The notes below the pieces were generated by a model. That model did no database searches. It was given only the letters and a program-made list of their open reading frames with translations, and was not told the DNA's origin. The position numbers and the translations under genes were made by a program. Positions 61,887-64,000 of a DNA stretch of 64,000 nt are shown here, piece after piece (within the stretch, counting starts at the first letter, position 1; the number at the start of each line of letters is the position of its first letter). The stretch is from Maritimibacter sp. (GTDB taxonomy: Bacteria; Pseudomonadota; Alphaproteobacteria; Rhodobacterales; Rhodobacteraceae), in the NCBI GenBank assembly GCA_002701395.1, contig NZVC01000051.1, positions 48,146-112,145 on the forward strand, in the 5' to 3' direction.

Positions 61887-63290
61887 ATGGCTCTCAATTC
61901 GCTTTCGGGTCGATTCCTGATCCTAACGGCGGTGTTCGTGATGTTCGCCGAGGTGATGATCTTCGTCCCCTCGGTGGCGCGCTTCCGCGAGGACTATCTT
62001 CAGCTGCGGCTGGAGAAGGCGCAGATCGCGTCGCTTGCCCTGCTTGCGAACGACATGATCGACGCGGGGCTGGAACGCGAGCTTCTGGAAAACGCGGGCG
62101 TCTACAACGTCGTTCTGCGGCGCGACGAGGCGCGGCAGTTGATCCTGTCCTCCGAGATCCCGGCGCCGGTGTCGGCCACCTATGACCTGCGGGACCCGGC
62201 AGGGTTGGAACTGATCCGCGACGCGATGCTGCGGCTGTTGCGGTCTGGCAACGACGTCATCCGGGTGATCGGCGACCCGGTGCGCGAGGCCGGGCAGCTG
62301 ATCGAGGTCACGATGGACAGCGCCCCGATGCGGGCCGAGATGGTCGAATACGGGGCGCGGATTCTGGCGCTGTCTGCGGTGATCTCGGCGGTCACGGCGC
62401 TGTTGCTGTTTCTGTCGGTGCGCGGCCTGATCGTGCGCCCGATCAAGCGCGTGGTGGCCGCGATGACCAGCTACGCAGAGGCGCCCGAGGATGCGCGCCG
62501 GATCATCGTGCCGACGGCGGGGGTGCGAGAACTGCGCGACGCCGAGGTGGCGCTGGCCGAGTTGCAGACGCATCTGTCGGGCGCATTGCGGCAGAAAGAC
62601 AGGCTGGCGCAGCTGGGCGGTGCGGTGGCCAAGATCAGCCACGACCTGCGCAACATCCTGACCACGGCGCAGCTGTTCGGCGACCGGCTTGAACGGTCCG
62701 AGGACCCGATGGTCAAACGCGCCGCGCCGAAGCTGGTCAGCTCGATCAGCCGGGCCGTGAACCTGTGCGAATCGACGCTCGCCTTCGGGAAGGCCGAAGA
62801 GCCGCCCCCCGCGCTGGACCGGCTGATGCTGGCGGATCTTGTGGCCGACGTGGTCGAGGCCGAGCGCCTTGCCTGTGGCGATCACGACGTCAGCTTCTCC
62901 GAGGATGTCCCCGCAACGCTGTCGATCCGTGCCGACCCCGAGCAGCTGTATCGCGTCATCGGCAACCTGCTGCGGAACGCGCGGCAGGCCATCATCGCCA
63001 GCGGCGAAAGCGGAGAAATCGCCGTGCAGGCCGAGGAAACCGACCGCGACTGGATCGTGCGTATCCGCGATACCGGCCCCGGCTTGCCGCCCAAAGCGCG
63101 CGATCACCTGTTCCAACCGTTTCAGGGCGGCACCCGCAAAGGCGGCTTCGGTCTTGGCCTTGCGATCGCGCAGGAACTGATCCGGGGCCACGGGGGCCGC
63201 CTGATGCTGGAAACCACGGGCCCCGAAGGCACGACCTTCACGATTCAGCTGCCCAAGGTGGTCGTCGAACTCGACGCGGCGGCAGAATAA
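61887..63290 (+). CDS. sensor histidine kinase (orphan)
   Basis: This 467-aa membrane kinase has helices at about residues 8-28 and 159-179, a HAMP-like segment, the phosphoacceptor His252 in KISHDLRNILTT, the N box NLLRNARQAI, and G boxes DTGPGLPPKARDHLF and GGFGLGLAIAQELI. No response regulator is adjacent, so the partner is elsewhere. It begins 17 bp after the flavoprotein gene. Confidence 0.92.
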   Translation: MALNSLSGRFLILTAVFVMFAEVMIFVPSVARFREDYLQLRLEKAQIASLALLANDMIDAGLERELLENAGVYNVVLRRDEARQLILSSEIPAPVSATYDLRDPAGLELIRDAMLRLLRSGNDVIRVIGDPVREAGQLIEVTMDSAPMRAEMVEYGARILALSAVISAVTALLLFLSVRGLIVRPIKRVVAAMTSYAEAPEDARRIIVPTAGVRELRDAEVALAELQTHLSGALRQKDRLAQLGGAVAKISHDLRNILTTAQLFGDRLERSEDPMVKRAAPKLVSSISRAVNLCESTLAFGKAEEPPPALDRLMLADLVADVVEAERLACGDHDVSFSEDVPATLSIRADPEQLYRVIGNLLRNARQAIIASGESGEIAVQAEETDRDWIVRIRDTGPGLPPKARDHLFQPFQGGTRKGGFGLGLAIAQELIRGHGGRLMLETTGPEGTTFTIQLPKVVVELDAAAE

Positions 63291-63343
63291 CGAAATCGCC
63301 CTTGCAAAGCCCTGGCGGGACCGTTACATCGCCCTCACCCCGC

Positions 63344-63420
63344 GCGCTGGTAGCTCAGTTGGATAGAGTACTTGACTACGAATCAAGGGGTCGGGGGTTC
63401 GAATCCTCCCCAGCGCGCCA
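63344..63420 (+). tRNA. tRNA-Arg(ACG)
   Basis: A complete 77-nt cloverleaf: acceptor GCGCTGG pairs with CCAGCGC, D arm TAGCTCAGTTGGATAGAGTA, anticodon stem CTTGA/TCAAG with loop CTACGAA (anticodon ACG), T arm GGGGG-TTCGAAT-CCTCC, and an encoded CCA end. It is followed by a broken integrase, so it served as an attachment site. Confidence 0.96.
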
Positions 63421-63465
63421 CTTTCCAAAACACGTCAAACATATCAGGGGCTTGCGGCCCTGTTT

Positions 63466-63490
63466 TGTTCAGCGGGCTACGCCCTGAACA
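63466..63490 (+). terminator. hairpin downstream of tRNA-Arg
   Basis: TGTTCAGCGGGC-TAC-GCCCTGAACA forms a stem of about 10 bp with one bulge, located between the tRNA and the 3' end of the integrase remnant. It may terminate the tRNA transcript. Confidence 0.5.
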
Positions 63491-63500
63491 ATTTCTGTTC

Positions 63501-63992
63501 CTAGTTCGGTCCCATCAACAGCCGCTTTCTGTTCGCCTGTTTGCTGTAGTGCTCGATCTCTTTGAGGCTTTCGTGGCCGGTCCATGCGCCGATCTGATGG
63601 GGGGTGGCCCCTGCTTCGGCAAGCCGGATAGCCCTGCTCACTCAGAGACCGTGCGCTGTTCTGTTTTCAAGCCCAGCTTCACGCGCCGCGGCGGCAAACC
63701 ACTGGCTTACGGATTTCTCGGAGCGAGTAGTCCCGTAGGCGGTCGTGAGCCATGTCATGTGTCGACCGGCGCGCGCATCGAGAGCTGCGACGAGACTCGC
63801 GAGGTCAGAGGCAAGTGCGAAGGCAGGGGGCAGGCGTCGCAAGGGTATCGCGACGTGCCCGCCCGTCTTGCGCTGGGTGTATTCCAGCCATCCATCGTTG
63901 GTCACCATGTGTCCGTCGTCAGATGATTTGGGACGCTTGAGCGCTTTGCAGACTGGAGGCTCTGGCTCCCCGCTGATTGATGTTACGCGTTT
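63501..63992 (-). pseudogene. decayed phage-type tyrosine recombinase (integrase)
   Basis: The frame reads WLEYTQRKTGGHVAIPL, then RTAHGL followed by TGA at 63642-63644, then continues in the same frame with AIRLAEAGATPHQIGAW, TGHESLKEIEHYSKQ and ends KRLLMGPN at TAG 63501-63503. The stop replaces the arginine of the catalytic HxxR box (CGA to TGA is a single change), while the HxxH/W and tyrosine segments downstream are intact. Upstream, the frame is closed by a stop at 63993-63995, and the first catalytic arginine region is not recognisable, so the N-terminal part is missing or out of frame. It lies beside tRNA-Arg, the expected target. Confidence 0.85.
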
Positions 63993-64000
63993 TCAGTTTC

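Overview
The window looks like a chromosomal segment of a high-GC alphaproteobacterium of the Rhodobacteraceae (Roseobacter group). Indicators are the BztABCD-type acidic amino-acid ABC transporter, an ATP12-family F1 assembly chaperone, the rpmH/rnpA/yidD/yidC/MOSC/yihA/argB housekeeping neighbourhood, dense ATGA/GTGA gene overlaps, and very high third-position GC that fills the non-coding frames with long spurious ORFs.

Positions 1-29200 are a catabolic island that I read as aerobic, CoA-dependent degradation of an indole compound through anthraniloyl-CoA. The parts are: an acyl-CoA-dehydrogenase-fold monooxygenase divergent from a flavin reductase; a thiolase-like protein coupled to a DUF35-(degenerate SDR) fusion; an acyl-CoA ligase; a MarR regulator; a tightly overlapping operon of 2-aminobenzoyl-CoA monooxygenase/reductase, SDR, thioesterase, Rid protein and thioesterase; another thioesterase; a cupin-FAH-SDR operon; and a second operon of isatin-hydrolase-type cyclase, FAD oxidoreductase, MarR, IorA, IorB and a second FAD oxidoreductase. 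A five-gene peptide/opine-type ABC transporter, an AsnC/Lrp regulator and a divergent tryptophan-2,3-dioxygenase-family haem protein complete it. The intergenic regions share an AT-rich operator-like sequence, which suggests one regulon under the MarR proteins. The most attractive hypothesis is that isatin is opened to isatinate (2-aminophenylglyoxylate), and that the IorAB pair converts this 2-oxo acid directly to anthraniloyl-CoA.

Positions 29360-33620 are accessory: a LysR regulator divergent from an aldo/keto reductase and a carboxymuconolactone-decarboxylase-like protein, an IS1182-type insertion sequence, and a small AT-rich membrane-protein ORF.

Positions 33880-42700 hold ilvD and then a compact sugar/polyol-like set: TIM-barrel isomerase, PfkB kinase, class-IV aminotransferase, M42 peptidase, FGGY kinase, SIS isomerase-like protein and creatininase-family hydrolase. 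Its substrate is not evident. Positions 42690-42960 are a repeat-rich spacer with 46-bp tandem hairpin repeats.

Positions 42960-63420 are mostly core genome: crcB, rluC-type pseudouridine synthase, HAD phosphatase, ATP12 chaperone, bztABCD, a SixA-like phosphatase, a ferredoxin-like protein, argB, ttcA, a GGDEF(degenerate)-EAL protein, yidC-MOSC-yihA converging on rpmH-rnpA-yidD, a TVP38 membrane protein, a mercuric-reductase-like flavoprotein and an orphan histidine kinase. The window ends with tRNA-Arg(ACG) followed by a decayed tyrosine recombinase whose catalytic HxxR arginine codon has become a stop codon, the scar of an old tRNA-targeted integration.
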